Assembly (NCBI GenBank): GCA_026182355.1
Contig: JAPFBL010001929.1
Location: 1,364,501-1,428,500 of the forward strand
DNA: 64,000 bases
Direction of reading: 5' to 3'
Source: Hermatobates lingyangjiaoensis
Lineage: Eukaryota > Arthropoda > Insecta > Hemiptera > Hermatobatidae
Every line of letters begins with the position of its first letter. Position 1 is the stretch's first letter. Below, in pieces: positions 1 through 11,902 of the stretch. The notes under the pieces were generated by a model, which saw nothing but the letters and a program-made list of their open reading frames with translations, had not been told where the DNA came from and ran no database searches. The position numbers and the translations under genes are program-made.

Positions 1-48
1 TTTATTCATTTAGTATATTATATATATATAAGATATATATAAGATGAT

Positions 49-340
49 TAAAATTTATCGGGACTTGGTCAGTTCTTCAGGTTCAAATTAAATTCTCATT
101 GCCAACGTTTCAGTTTTTTATTTAAAACCTTTTTCATAGGCAGAAGTATAAATTTTAAAATAGAAAAACTAAGTATTACATTACAAATTATTTTACAAAG
201 AAAAAGAGTCTGTGGATTTTAACAACAACTGTAGTCTGAATGAACACGTGACACTGAACTGAAAAAAAAAAAACGAAACGTTGGCAATGAGAGTTTAATT
301 TGAGTCTGAAGAACTGACAGAGCCCGATAAATTTTAATTT
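49..340. mobile_element. Family B PLE-derived repeat, inverted pair
   Basis: The left arm (49-141, minus) and right arm (262-340, plus) are inverted copies of a repeat found again at 8338-8735, 23431-23680, 51156-51250 and 61345-61445. Read in its own direction, each arm gives a purine run, a stem II hairpin, GAAACGTT and then text ending in CTGAAGAACTGAC. The part after the left arm (142-250) matches 61437-61560, so this is a longer dispersed repeat with copies near both window ends. The right arm has lost stem II to a poly-A run. I infer a dead PLE hammerhead segment from family resemblance. Confidence 0.6.
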
Positions 341-365
341 TTTTTTCTATTCCACGGTGGATACT

Positions 366-600
366 TTTATCATTATGTATATATATATAATACATATTAT
401 ATTCATATATACCAATATATAATATACCTCATATTACACGTTATGATATATGACAAATATGATATATGTTTGTTATATATATGATATACATATATATGTC
501 AATATCATATATATATATATATATACGATATATGACATATTACACGTTATATATATATTTATCAATTGATATATATATATATATATATATCAATTGCTTG
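366..600. repeat. TA-rich low-complexity block
   Basis: Interrupted (TA)n and ATATGATAT-type runs with several local palindromes. Open frames here encode only Tyr/Ile repeats and are not genes. Confidence 0.85.
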
Positions 601-1904
601 TCAGTTACACTACGTTTCTTCAGTTTAAAAGGATGGGAGAAGCAAATGGCCATGATTTTGTAGAGAGTGCCACAGTTGAGTCGATTGAATAGTTAACCCT
701 TGAAAGATTGGAGAACAGGGTGGGGTTTCTTTTTTATCGCCGCAGGCTCTACTGCCCAATGCCACTTGGCTCCTATGTTTGTCTTCAATTTTGTTCCTCT
801 TTCCATGGCATGCCTCATTAAGTCCTTCTCCATCTTACTGCTTATTGACAAACACATCATTAAGGTTTTATCTTTTTTTTTCTGGTTTATAATTTAAATA
901 GATGGTATAAGGTTTGTCTTTGAACTAATTTTCTTGAAAAAAAATTCAAATTTCTGACAATTAATGATAATTATTTTACCATTAATACATTTTTACTGAT
1001 AAATGCCTTTTAAAACCGGAGGACTATTTTGTGAGATCTCATGCTAACCTGCCTTAACACACCACAGACGAGAGGAGAATGATCACCACGATCAAAATTA
1101 CACTGGATTGCACGGCTTAAAATGACCTCGATGCCGAAAAGAAGCAGGTTTTTGAACAAAACATACATACATATCTGTCAGTATGTTTTTAAATTAATAC
1201 AAATTTATTACAACATCTATTCAATTATTATTTGACAATGAATTATTAAAACTACAATATTTGTTGAATACGAAATTAGTACTACTTTTTACTTTAATAG
1301 TAGTTATTTTTTGTTAATTACTGTTTTTATTAAAAAAAAAAACTATTAATATATTGAAAATTTTTTGATGTGCTATAAGTCTAAATTTTATTTAAATGAA
1401 CAGGCTACTTTTAATGGAGTTTGGAAATCCGAATGGATCAGAAAACTGGTATTTCTCTCCTCAAGATATTTTCCTTCATTGCACGCTTTAGTGTAATCAA
1501 GTTTACCAGTATCTGATTCTCCGCTTCGACATTTCTGTTAAATTGGAGAAGATATGACGGTTTAGTATTTATGCTGTTTAGTTTAGACTGACATACTGGG
1601 ATCTACACTATAGTATACAGCAAGACCAGTGCGTCTTTGTACTCTTAACACTCGGCTTTGGATGATGAAACAGCCAAAAAACGGAGGGATATTATTGAAT
1701 TCATCAACTTTTTTAGTTTTTTTGATACCAAAGCTTATCTGTTTAAAACAATCATAAGGAACAATTAAAATTTAAAAAATATAAAAAAACTACTGTTTTA
1801 ATAGTAAATTCACCAAAAAGTGAATTCATTCTTACACTCTAATAGTATCTGATAACAACTCTTACTTACTGATAACAATTTATCATGGCTCTTTGTGATA
1901 TCAC
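601..1904. other. AT-rich stretch without recognised features
   Basis: Unique-looking AT-rich sequence with homopolymer runs. Short open frames on both strands show no domain. I see no RNA gene or repeat here. Confidence 0.5.
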
Positions 1905-2140
1905 ATAATGAAGAATCTACATTAGGAGTTCTACATTTTGCCTAACTCAAGTATGATTAGAGATGGTATCTTTAAGAGGTACCTGACATTTTACTGGCTC
2001 GGGACCGACGTCTTAACGTTATATCCGAGAGAAGAGGTGCTTGGATTTTTTTCCACTTTCTGTATGAATAAATCGATGGTTAGAGAGGGCATCAAATTCA
2101 GATTCCACCAACTCAGATGCAACCAGGTAATCTACTGGGC
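1905..2140 (-). repeat. SINE-like dispersed repeat, copy 1
   Basis: The stretch from about 1920 to 2050 is similar to 43290-43420 and, inverted, to 58390-58480. Shared blocks include TTTTGCCTAACT and GGCTCGGGACC. The copy at 58253 begins with a tRNA-like head, so I infer that all three belong to one SINE-like family. This copy lacks a clear head. Confidence 0.4.
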
Positions 2141-2624
2141 TAATAAAGCCTTTTTCAATTTAACTAATGTTTTAAAAGAAATTACAGAATTCTTAGAGAT
2201 CTGTAAAAATGTAACCATTTACTTCTTTTGTAAAAACTTTTTAAACAATTAAGAGGTTAAGTAGATATTACAAATGACTATAATAGAATGTCATGTTACT
2301 GAAATGACTAAAACGGTGTTCAACCTATAGAAAACCATATAGTAATAATGACAAAATATTCTTCATATTAGAAAATTGTGTTTTAATGATTGTATAGATT
2401 TCACCAACTGGCATATTAAAGAGCTACACAGGAATTTTCAACCAGTAAACATGAAGTGCTACATGAAATATTAGAGATAATAAACAATAAACAATCCAAA
2501 CATATCCAGTGCTAAAGCAGCAATTTATCTGTAAGATTCAAGTGTTTGGATATTTGACATGCATTCGGGAATGGATTTATTAATTTTGAATCATTAGGTG
2601 TGCAATCCGTAATAGTGTGGTATT
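2141..2624. other. No recognised features
   Basis: AT-rich sequence; nothing recognisable. Confidence 0.4.
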
Positions 2625-3075
2625 TACTCATTCTGAGGTAAAATGGATAAACCAACAAAATTTCTTAAACTGTTCCTAGAATCGCAAAGAATAAATTAAA
2701 AAATAAATAAAAAAAAAAGTTTCTTTCCTCTAAATTAGTGGTTCTGGCTTTCTGTATTTCAGTTAACGGTTTTCAAGCATACCCGAAGCCTTTTGTCACC
2801 TTATCTCCTAAATGCCCATCCCCACTCTTTCGCAACGGATCTGTTTCCTACTAGTTGTTTTCACTGGACCAACCCATCAGTACCACATCCTTGGGTATGT
2901 CTTGAATTCTCTTAATTGAATTTTATTATTTCACTTAATTTTTGTAACTAATTAGATATAATTTGTATTATAGTGTCTTCCTGATGATGAACACAAAGTT
3001 TTCGAAACGCGTTGAATAAAACTTCATTTGTGTGGAGACTTTTGTTGGTTTATCCATTTTACCTCAGAATTATTA
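2625..3075 (+). mobile_element. Family F repeat bounded by inverted ends
   Basis: The ends at about 2628-2660 and 3036-3070 are inverted copies of each other (one contains GGATAAACCAAC, the other GTTGGTTTATCC), bracketing about 380 bp with a hammerhead motif near the right end. The text after the hammerhead, a T-rich leader with GTGTGGAGACTTTTG, recurs in the 36-37 kb cluster. I read it as a foldback solo PLE unit. Confidence 0.5.
2978..3016 (+). ncRNA. Hammerhead-like ribozyme motif, family F
   Basis: Core CTGATGA at 2981, one extra T, imperfect stem II GAACAC/GTTTTC with an AAA loop, GAA, palindromic stem III ACGCGT, H17 = T. Stem I can pair TTC with GAA. All catalytic-core positions are present. 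This is the only family F copy in the window with an intact CTGATGA. Activity would need dimerisation through ACGCGT. Confidence 0.65.
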
Positions 3076-5299
3076 ATTTTGTTAACATTTTACATGTTAA
3101 TATCAATTGACTCTGCAAAAGCTTCAGACAGGTCATTGACCGTTGTTGAACGATGAACATTACAGTGGAGTCGTAATACTATATTGGTTTCATCTTCAGT
3201 TGATTTGCTAGTGCTCACCATTCAGTTAATTAAAGTTTTTTTTTTTTGAAAAAAAATACGTAATTATGTCATTTTATTGAAATCATATATCTCCTTAAAA
3301 TGCATTACTATTCTTTATGCTTCATATTCACTGTATTTTATCATATGAAGTTAAAGTTTAGATGACTTTCTAATAAAAAAAAAAAGGAAGCTACTAAAAC
3401 CTGAACTTATTAAAAAAATATGTCTTTTCTTATAAAACTCTGAATATTCAGAGGCAAATCAACTAAGAATTTTCTCAAATCTTCTAAATTTTGTTATATA
3501 CCTTTTAGAATTGTTCAGCTAGAATATAAGGACTGCATAATATTATATGTCAAAAGCTCAAATATTCAAGTATTATACTTAAATTCCTTCATTGAAACAT
3601 TCAAATGTCTAGATTGATTTTATAAAAGTAATTTGTCCAAGGATAGCCTTGTATAAAAGTAGTTTTTTGATAAAATATATAATAAGAATATGTAAACAAC
3701 TCAGTAGATTATCCTGGAATTTAAAAGTCAAGTAGGTTTTTTATATGTCGCTGACAAACCTATCACTCTTAGCAGTTAATATAAAAACTTAAGTGTAAGA
3801 TTAACTGACTGGATCTCAGGCTGGTTTTTATAAGTTTTGAACGGAAGGAATTAAGTTTAACCATAGATTGCATTAATGAAAATCAACTGAAAAAAACTGG
3901 CCACATTTTAACTCATAAGTAGTTGCTAGAAACTACCCTGACAGAAAACGAAATACGTACAGATGCCTTAAAACATAAATAAAGATTACTAAAAAAATTA
4001 GTGTATTTATAGTTTTTTTTTTGAGATTTGTTTAGATGAACTTTATTTTGTTTGCTAATGTGGTTTGCCCTTCACTAGATGGGTGCAACATAATAAATGA
4101 ACAACACTTTCTAAACTTGAGGAATTTATTTTCTTTATTAAATATTTCATGACTGCATAAATGTGTTGTTTGCACCACATCTTCAGAGGTTAATTGGAAT
4201 GATATTAGTAAATGATACTGTTTTACCACGAATACTGTTGTATACAAATCTAGTATTATGAGCGTACTAAAGTTTAAACGATGCATATTATTTGCTAATG
4301 TCATTTCATTACTGTTACAGTGTTACAGTTGTATTAAAGAACCGTCTCAGTAATACGGACTGTTAGTATCTTCTGACATTCCAGATGTCTGAATGTTCTG
4401 GTTTTCAGCTATAAAAATCTATGTAATTTTTTTGACAGAACTACTTGAAAAATCAAAAATATATCCTTTAAAACAGTATTAAAGGTGAAAATCCATGAAA
4501 TCGAATAACTGAATTTAAAAAGGCCAGTCGAACGCAGGAGATGTAAGCACCGAATTCGGAATAATTTCTTTCAGTTTGCTACAAGAGCCGGTAAAAATGA
4601 ATATATTTTCGTGCACTAAAGGTAAAATACACAGGAAAATTGTCTCCAACAGAAAAAGAAGCAACAGGATATCTTATAATTTTTTTGAAAATATGTTCTA
4701 TAGTTTGAATGCAATGTAGTTAGGTCGAGTAGTTTTCGATTTTACAATGATAAACAACTTAAAAAAATATTTTTTAATAAATTAAGTCAGCTTGTGTATA
4801 TAATTAGTTTTTTTTTTAAAAAAAAAACAAAAATCTTTTTAATTTTGACTTTAAATTAATATCTTGTATGTTTTAACTTTTTATTCAGTTTTTTTTATAA
4901 AAGCAAATTTATCAAACACTGGTTAAACTTAATGTTTTAAAAAATTATTTTTTATGGAAAATCACTTCAGTTCTCAACGGCACAAAGTTTGCACAAACAG
5001 TGCTCGATCTGAATGGGAATGCAGGTCGGATGATTTTTATGTTTTTAATAGCTTTAAATATTCTTTTTTATAAAATCTATTGTATTTACCCTGCAGATAT
5101 GTTGTTATGTTGTCATAATAAGTAGATGTAGTAATGTTCACTCCTTCGTAACTGCAACGTAATTTTTATCTGGCAGCTATTTGCCAATTTTTTTCTCATA
5201 TTTCCCGTTTGGTAATATAAAGATAACTGGTACATTAATGAAATGAGACCGTAAGATAACAAAGTTTTTTGTTTGTTTAATACAAGACACATCTATTTT
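3076..5299. other. AT-rich stretch without recognised features
   Basis: Over 2 kb of AT-rich sequence with poly-A/T runs. A 90-codon minus-strand frame at 4032-4304 shows no domain. No repeats or RNA genes recognised. Confidence 0.5.
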
Positions 5300-5545
5300 G
5301 AGTTATGGAAGAGGAAGGTGTTTCAAGGCTGTGGCTTGACTAAGGTTACCGGGTGAGACGGGAAAGTAGAGGAAAGAAATAGAAAGTAAGACGAGCTCCC
5401 GAACAGGCTCCGTGTGTTTACCCGACACGAGCCACGAAATTAGCCCAATTCAAAGCGAAATGATTTCATCTGTCGAACAAGCTTAGCTGCAATCATCCCA
5501 ACCGTCACTCCTTCATGTATATCATTAAAAATCACACTTGCAATT
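5300..5545. other. High-complexity patch, candidate conserved non-coding element
   Basis: Markedly higher GC and complexity than its surroundings (for example GGTTACCGGGTGAGACGGG and ACGAGCCACGAAATTAGCCC), with stops in all frames. No transposon hallmark. Function unknown; a conserved regulatory element is one guess. Confidence 0.3.
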
Positions 5546-5547
5546 AC

Positions 5548-6370
5548 GAAATAAAGCCTCAAACTAGCACACTTTAGTTGTTGTGGATATTGTCATTATA
5601 GATAACGGTAGTTAATGTTTACAAAATAAAGACTCAAACTAACACACTTTAGTGTATATAGCCATTGTCATTATAGATAACGGAAGTTTACAATAATCTT
5701 TACAAAATAAAGGTTCAAACTAACACATTTTTATATCTATCTATAGATATTATATCTATAGATATCTATTATATCTATATCTATCTATCTATTATATCTA
5801 TATCTATCTATCTATTATATCTATAGATATTGTTACTATAGATAAGAACAATATAGATTCTTTAATATCTACAAAACAAGAGCTCAAACTAACACATTTG
5901 GTATCTATAGATATTGTCATTATATATAACGGTGGTTAATATTTACAAAATAAATGCGCAAACAAACACATTTCAGTATCTGCAGATATTGTCACTATAG
6001 ATAAGGACAATATAGATTCTTTAATATTTACAAAACAAGAGCTCCAAGAGCTCAAACGAAAACATTTTAGTATATATATATATATATATATATTGTCATT
6101 ATAGAAAGCAGTGGTTAATATTTACAAAATAAAGACTCAAACTAACACACTTTAGTGTCTATGGTTTTTGTCATTATAGATAATGGTGTTTAATATTACA
6201 AAATAAAGGGCTCAAACTAACACATTTTAGTGTCTACAGATATTGTCATTATTGATAACGACAATATAGATTATGTAATATTTACAAAAATAAAGGCTAA
6301 AACTAAAAAATGTTTGTATCTGTAGGTATTGTCATTATAGACAAGAGTAAGTGATATTTACAAAATGATG
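5548..6370 (+). repeat. Degenerate minisatellite, ~75-85 bp unit
   Basis: About nine diverged copies of a unit anchored by ACAAAATAAAG, CTCAAACTAACACA and ATTGTCATTATAGATAA, starting near 5549, 5621, 5702, 5873, 5947, 6033, 6125, 6200 and 6284. A (TATC)n expansion at about 5735-5830 and a short (TA)n at 6069-6093 sit inside two units. Confidence 0.85.
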
Positions 6371-7621
6371 TTATGAAAAAATAAAATAACGAATAAAATA
6401 ATTATTAGTTGTTCCGTCGCTTATTATATGTTACATACATATACTTAAACCTTGTAAAATGTATCATACAGTTAACATAATATAACATTAAGTATAATAT
6501 AAAGATAGGTATTTTGTTCAATTTAACCATCTGTGGTTAAGTTAAACCAAATGAACAAGTATTATTTATAAAATATTTCCATTGTTACTTTTTTTCAACA
6601 GTATACAAACATGAAGAGAAACATTGCTTGTTCGATACAATGTTTCTAAAAATTATTTATATTCAAACATTTTCTAAATGAAATTAAATACCTTGACCTA
6701 TATAAAAATGTCATTAGGTATCATTTTTGTAAAAAAAAAATACTGTTCTGATAAGTCAATATTACAAAATGTTTAAATTTAATGTAATCAAAAATAAAAT
6801 GAGTCATATAAGTTTAATTTTCAAAATTTTGGTAAAAAATTTTTTTTTCTTTTTGTTTTATTAAATCAATGAAATTAATTTAATTGGATGGAATTAATTC
6901 AAATTCTACTAAATAGGAAAACCCTGCAAGGAATAGTTTGCGTGTTTATAATGAAATCCTTGATTTGGGTGAGAAAGCAAATTTTTTATAATAACTCCGG
7001 TTTGCCAAATGCAAATCAGTATTGTTAAGAAGAATTATAAACGGTTGAAAATTAATTGAACAACTTTCTGACGAATGGAAGATTAAAGGAAAATGGTTGC
7101 GGGATAATAAGTAATTATCATAAAATTTTTATATGTAATTAAGATTTAATTAAAAAATAAAACGTGTTAAATCAGTTTGAATTCGAAATTTTGCCAGACA
7201 CCTTTTTTTCTTCTTTAATTATATCCATTATTTGAAATTAATTAATTAATGAGTTTTAACCTACCAGATGATTATGAAGCATGTTATAAATATTCAAACT
7301 TTTTTCAAAGGTAACCTCATATAATAATTTACGTTTTTGATCAGTAAGATTTATATTTTAATTTCCTAACATATCTTTCCGTTTCTATTCACTGGCAGTG
7401 ACACGTGACTGTGTTACAACTTTATTGAAACAAGACAGTTGTTAAAATTCGCAAATTGTTTTCATTTTAAAAAAATCTCTAATGTAATTCTATAGTAATT
7501 CTACCTGTTAAATATTAGGTAATTACTATTATATTTACCTAATATAAGTAATCTAATGTAGCACCTCATATAGGTGCTACATATAACATTTGATTTAAGT
7601 GATGCATATATGACATTTGAT
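6371..7621. other. AT-rich stretch without recognised features
   Basis: No domain-bearing frame, RNA gene or repeat recognised apart from a short duplicated GCACCTCATATAGG / CACCTAT element near 7560. Confidence 0.45.
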
Positions 7622-7626
7622 TAAGT

Positions 7627-7680
<54 letters not shown>
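7622..7680. repeat. (TA)n microsatellite
   Basis: Near-pure TA dinucleotide tract forming the left flank of the family D palindrome. Confidence 0.95.
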
Positions 7681-7683
<3 letters not shown>

Positions 7684-7711
7684 AATTAAATGAAACGACT
7701 CCACGAACTAA

Positions 7712-7869
7712 ATAAACTATATTGACACAAAGAATACACAGAAATGAAACAAAAACTCACTACTATATTTCGATATCTTCGTCATCAGGAAGATAGAAAG
7801 GAGGACATCGAAATATAGTAGTGCGTTTTTGTTTCATTTCTGTGTTTTCTTTGTGTCAATATAGTTTAT
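7712..7869. mobile_element. Family D PLE-derived palindrome
   Basis: Arms 7712-7774 and 7807-7869 are near-perfect inverted copies around a 32-nt centre. The left arm plus centre contains a minus-strand hammerhead; the right arm repeats only the part from GAAATATAG onward. (TA)n lies on the left and a short TA run on the right. Other copies: 18226, 36380, 38155 and 53905. Confidence 0.75.
7762..7790 (-). ncRNA. Hammerhead-like ribozyme motif, family D
   Basis: On the minus strand: CTGATGA (7788-7782), extra C, short stem II starting GA and ending TC, GAA, stem III ATAT, H17 = A. Core intact; stem I poorly paired. Probably needs a dimer partner. Confidence 0.6.
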
Positions 7870-7875
7870 ATATAT

Positions 7876-7980
7876 ATCAATGATCAAACCACAATATGAA
7901 ATGGGAAAACAAGACTAAGATCCTTCAACCGTAACAAACGGTCTTCCTTAGAGTCAAATACCCAACTAAAACACTAGATG
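7876..7980 (-). mobile_element. Family A repeat, decayed
   Basis: Minus-strand copy of the repeat best seen at 11786-11984. The core reads CTAAGGA instead of CTGACGA, but the stem II half GACCG and the GAAGGATCTTAGTC text remain. Inferred dead hammerhead. Confidence 0.65.
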
Positions 7981-8296
7981 CAGAAAACATCTGGTGAGGG
8001 GTTGTGAAGAGTGGAAGAGGAGAGTGATATTTTAAAAGAGTGAAAGTGCAGGAAAGGACAAATGTCCAGAAAGGGATATTTTGGGAAACTACGGAGTGCA
8101 GTAAGAAAAAGTAAAAAACTATCTGCTAGCTGTCAACCCTCTTTGAAGAGGCTATTGACCTCGTAATCTTTTTATACTCGTATATATATACGTTTCACAT
8201 TAAACATATAGGCACATAATAAAGATACGAACACACTTAGAGTCTCTAATTTTTGATTGAACCGGCATTAGGATAGTTGAGATAGCGACACCAAAC

Positions 8297-8299
<3 letters not shown>

Positions 8300-8336
<37 letters not shown>
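8300..8336. repeat. (TA)n microsatellite
   Basis: TA tract immediately left of the family B pair. Confidence 0.95.
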
Positions 8337-8337
<1 letters not shown>

Positions 8338-8340
<3 letters not shown>

Positions 8341-8735
8341 ATAAAAGTCTCGACCATGGAATAGGAACAAAAACTGAAGTTTATCAGGACTTCAGGTTCA
8401 AATTAAACTCTCATTGCCAACTTTTTGGGTTTTTATTTAAAACCTTTTTCATAGGCCTAGAAAACAGAGGAAATATAAGAAATAATTCAATAATTAGTTC
8501 TTACATTATTTCAATTATCTAGACAACTTATTGTCAAAATTTCTATTGTAATGTTCTAATTCATAACAAATTACGCTTTTTATGTATGTTTGATTTTTGA
8601 ATGATTGAATTATTTCTTATATTTCTTCTGTTTTGTTGGCCTATGAAAAAGGTTTTAAATAAAAACCGAAACGTTGACAATGAGAGTATAATTTGAACCT
8701 GAAGAACTGACCGTGTCCTGATAAAAATTAGTTAT
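8338..8735. mobile_element. Family B PLE-derived repeat, inverted pair
   Basis: Minus copy 8338-8456 and plus copy 8636-8735 flank about 180 bp of unrelated AT-rich sequence. In each, a purine run and stem II (GGTTTT/AAAACC) precede GAAACGTTG. The core reads CTATGAA where a hammerhead would have CTGATGA, the same one-base loss as in other family B copies. Confidence 0.65.
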
Positions 8736-8744
8736 ATATATATA

Positions 8745-8870
8745 TAAATCACAATTAAACACGTAATGCAATGAATGAAGTCTAAACCACAAGGAAAAAG
8801 GAAAACAAAAGAAACAAATGCTCTGAGGCTTTTTACTTTGTCATCAAAGGGCACACAAAGCAAGAAAGAA
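8745..8870 (-). mobile_element. Family G repeat, single minus copy
   Basis: Related to 55393-55625: AAACCACAAGGAAAAAGG, then GCTCTGAGGCTTTT, then TCATCAAAGG. The hammerhead is degraded (TTGATGA core, GAA lost), but AGCCT-CAGAGC is still visible. Confidence 0.6.
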
Positions 8871-10769
8871 AGTATGTATATAATTTCATATATATGACGT
8901 ATATTCATGAAATTTTGACTAAGGAATGGTTTCTGTCGTTCTCTACGCTTTGTTAGTTTTAGACATTGATATTTTTTCTGTTATTCAACTTTCTATAGAA
9001 CGCTATTTATGTTAATATGAACGTATATCAGGAATTCCGTAATTATTATTGATACGTATATATAAATAATATGTATTTTGTGTATTAGTATCACATTATT
9101 AAATCATAAGGTAGACATATTCATATAACAAATTAATTAAGTCAATAAGTTAATATAATTTACTGAGTAACCACTTAATGTTTAATATACATACCTTTAT
9201 AGAGAATCTATGATCACTTTTGACTCATGATGACAGCCATTGTTCTTTGGGGATATCTTCAATACCTGGAAGAAATCAAATGTTGGGTTTGAAATTTTAA
9301 CGTTCTTTTTATTAATATTTATTTAACTTTATCTTTATACTATTTTTAAACTTCATAATTTATCTTTATTTTTCTATATCTTTCCTCTTCTTTTTTATTC
9401 ATATTAACAAGCGCTAATGCTTGCAAGGTGATGCGCTTAGTAAAAAAAAAACCCACGTAAGAGTTTTAAAGTACAATAAAAAGGCAAAATTTTTTTATAT
9501 CTTGTAGAGTTCTTTGTAATAGATTTGTTATAAGATATGATATGGCATCTGTTTTATTTTTATTAATCATAGCTGATTTATATTAATAATAGAACTGTTT
9601 AGCTTTATTTATTATTCGATGATATAAATATTGATATGTCCATTATGGGATGCCTTTAGCTTGGCCACACTTTCCAAAAGAATGCGCTATTTCCCTCACT
9701 AATGGTGTTGAAATACCCCCCCCCTCGCACCCCAATTCATCTTAACAGTCTAGGACTAGTTCTACTTAAGCAAGCTCAATCTTTTTCTATCCCAATCATT
9801 TATCAACTAAAAACCTAGCAATTTTTCAATATAATAGAGACGAATGAACTGTGAGACACTAAAACCCTACAATTAATACCGTATCTGGTCAAAAAAAAAA
9901 AATAAGGTGTAAATTTCCCCACTTCTTGATTAACTCTTAGACAATTTACGACTTACTTGTCCTATTTAGTTTTAGCTAATCGTATTTTTTTCACGCATAA
10001 TAATCAAGCTATTTCTTCTTCTTTTTTTTTTTTAATTAGTATTCATCACAGTTTGGGAGGATAAGGGGGGGGGGGTTGTAAACAGGAATTCTGTTAGAAT
10101 ACAGGTTTATAGGAAAAATAACCAGTAAGAGGGTTTGGTCAAATTTAAGTGGATGCATAATTTTGATGAAAAAAATTTTTTTTTTTTTATTAAGTCTCAA
10201 TTTTTCAAAAAAAAAAACTTTCAATAAATTTAAACATTCTAATTACATGTTACTTTGATACTTACAGCGATAATTACATTCTGTTTGATACACTGATTCT
10301 CGACAAATTTGTAAGTCAATAAATATTTATTAATAACAAATTTTTTAATAACAGTTTATTTTTAAATAGTTCACTTAAAATCTAATCGATTTGATTATTT
10401 TTCATTAAACGGTGCACTTCATTTAAAACAGTACATAAATTATAAATATGCTCTGATAAAGAAAGTGGCGAAATGAGGAAGTTATAGTGAACAAGTTCAG
10501 CAAGTAATCACAACGTACGTATTAAGATAACATAATATCCGTATTCGTCAGTAAACGATGGGAAGTAACTATTTGACAAAAACTACTGATGTAAGAATAT
10601 ATTTCTATTATATACAGCGTAGTTTGATATTTAATTAAAACAGGAACTTAATTGAAAAGAAAATCAACTTTAAACCGCAGAGTGATTTTCAGAAATGGGA
10701 CTAAGATGTTTCAATCAAAATGACTATTATGACTATTATAGTAATACGATGAATTGATCAACTCACCGC
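8871..10769. other. AT-rich stretch without recognised features
   Basis: No coding domain or RNA gene recognised. Contains poly-C (9716-9725) and poly-G (about 10066-10075) runs within otherwise AT-rich sequence. Confidence 0.45.
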
Positions 10770-11100
10770 GTGACTCTAACAAAGACCAGTTGTTTTAGCC
10801 AAAACATCTTAAGCCCTACTTCTAAATTTCTTATTGTGACGTATATATTTCACCAAAACTTGGTGAAAAACAGTGAAGTTTTATACCATGAAAATGATCA
10901 CAATAGACAACAAAATGCTGAAGCCCTTAAGATAATAGAACTGAAACCAAATATGAACAACCAAACTACAAGATTCAACAGGACGTTAAAACTATATTCC
11001 AGAACAGGAACACGAACCAAGATTGAAGACCCAACAGATAGAACCTAGAGAGATTTTATGAAGTTAAGTGGTACACCTGATTATGACAGGTTGCTAAAAC
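10770..11100 (+). pseudogene. PLE GIY-YIG endonuclease C-terminal fragment
   Basis: A 92-codon frame contains HENDHNRQQNAEALKI followed by IELKPNMNNQTTRF. This matches the end of PLE GIY-YIG endonucleases, where a conserved Glu in an EAL/EAI helix is followed by a proline- and asparagine-containing tail. The GIY and YIG strands are not visible upstream, so the copy is truncated. About 190 bp downstream lie a hammerhead-like motif and a fresh PLE N-terminal segment in the same orientation, which is the tandem order expected of PLEs. Assigned by motif, not by database search. Confidence 0.65.
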
Positions 11101-11234
11101 TGCTTCAAACAAAAAGTTTATTTTTGTGAAAGAATTATTTCTGGATGTTATAGAAGATTATAGTGTTAATTTAAGAAATGTATAGTGTAATATATTGGTA
11201 GTTAGTAGGAATATTTTTTTTTTAATATGATTAA

Positions 11235-11270
11235 CTCTGAATATGGTCAAGGAGACCGAACATGTCAGTT
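11235..11270 (+). ncRNA. Hammerhead-like motif overlapping a PLE start codon
   Basis: Core CTGAATA (G8 changed to T), extra T, stem II GGTC/GACC, then GA and palindrome ACATGT followed by C. One A of the GAA is missing, so it is probably inactive. The ATG of the PLE N-terminal frame (11262) lies inside the ACATGT stem III. Confidence 0.5.
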
Positions 11271-11409
11271 ATAAATAATAAATCATTTGGAGAACTAGTG
11301 TATTTAGTACAAGAAAGATTTAAAACAAATATGAGAAAACTTGAAAGATGGACAATGAAATTTATTCATGCCACAATACAAAGGTCGTTCAACAAAACAT
11401 ATATATATA
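11262..11409 (+). pseudogene. PLE N-terminal segment, copy N1
   Basis: The frame starts MSVINNKSFGELVYL, has a basic helix with RKLERW, and reaches FNKT at the edge of a (TA)n tract, where it degenerates into Tyr/Ile. The segment aligns with N9 (37937-38118), which shares KSFGEL, the RKLE helix and FNKT. I infer the N-terminal region of a PLE ORF, cut off at the microsatellite. Preceded by a hammerhead motif and by an endonuclease tail of another copy. Confidence 0.6.
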
Positions 11410-11415
11410 TATACA

Positions 11416-11500
11416 TATTGGTATATATTGGCAGCAGACCTTCTCTCAAGCATATTTTATTGAAAAAGGTCGCTGTTTCTGCGATAAGTAAACTATAAAT
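11416..11500 (-). pseudogene. PLE N-terminal segment, copy N2
   Basis: On the minus strand the frame reads FFNKICLREGLLPIYTN, then runs into the same (TA)n tract that ends N1. N1 and N2 therefore converge on one TA tract from opposite sides. Upstream sequence is short and degraded. Confidence 0.6.
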
Positions 11501-11614
11501 CCTTATTAATGTATAGCTTAGCTACTATAATAACGAAAATAGCCAAGAGGCTAGAATCTGTTAATAAAAGGGTCGTGATTCCGAAACTGCATCATTTTCA
11601 ATAATATATATATA

Positions 11615-11742
11615 TATATATATCATTCAGTTGGGTTTTGACTGGGACAAATACGGTTGAAAGATCTGTCCTTTTTCTTATTTTCTATTGTGCTTTGCAC
11701 ATTGATTATTATTTCACGTGTTTATTGTGAAACCCTGTTTTT
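11615..11742 (+). mobile_element. Family A repeat, decayed plus copy
   Basis: Retains CAGTTGGGTTTTGACT, TACGGTTGAAAGATCT and the downstream TTTCACGTGTTTATTGTGAAA end, but CTGACGA and half of stem II are lost. Flanked by (TA)n at 11603-11624. Confidence 0.65.
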
Positions 11743-11824
11743 GATATATATATATAAAAAGCTTTCACACAAACACGTGAAATAACAATCAATGATCAAA
11801 CCACAATAAGAAATGGGAAAACAA

Positions 11825-11867
11825 GACTAAGATCTTTCAACCGTAACAAGCGGTCTTCGTCAGAGTC
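11825..11867 (-). ncRNA. Hammerhead-like ribozyme motif, family A
   Basis: Minus strand: stem I GACT/AGTC, core CTGACGA, extra A, stem II GACCG/CGGTT (last pair G-U) with loop CTTGTTA, GAA, palindromic stem III AGATCT, H17 = T. Complete core. The self-complementary stem III implies cleavage as a dimer. Confidence 0.7.
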
Positions 11868-11902
11868 AAAAACCCAACTGAAAAACCCTCAGTTGGGTTT
11901 TT

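Noticed and set aside
466..663. Open frame rich in Tyr and Ile
   Set aside because: Translation of (TA)n; the same applies to the many Tyr/Ile frames beside other TA tracts.
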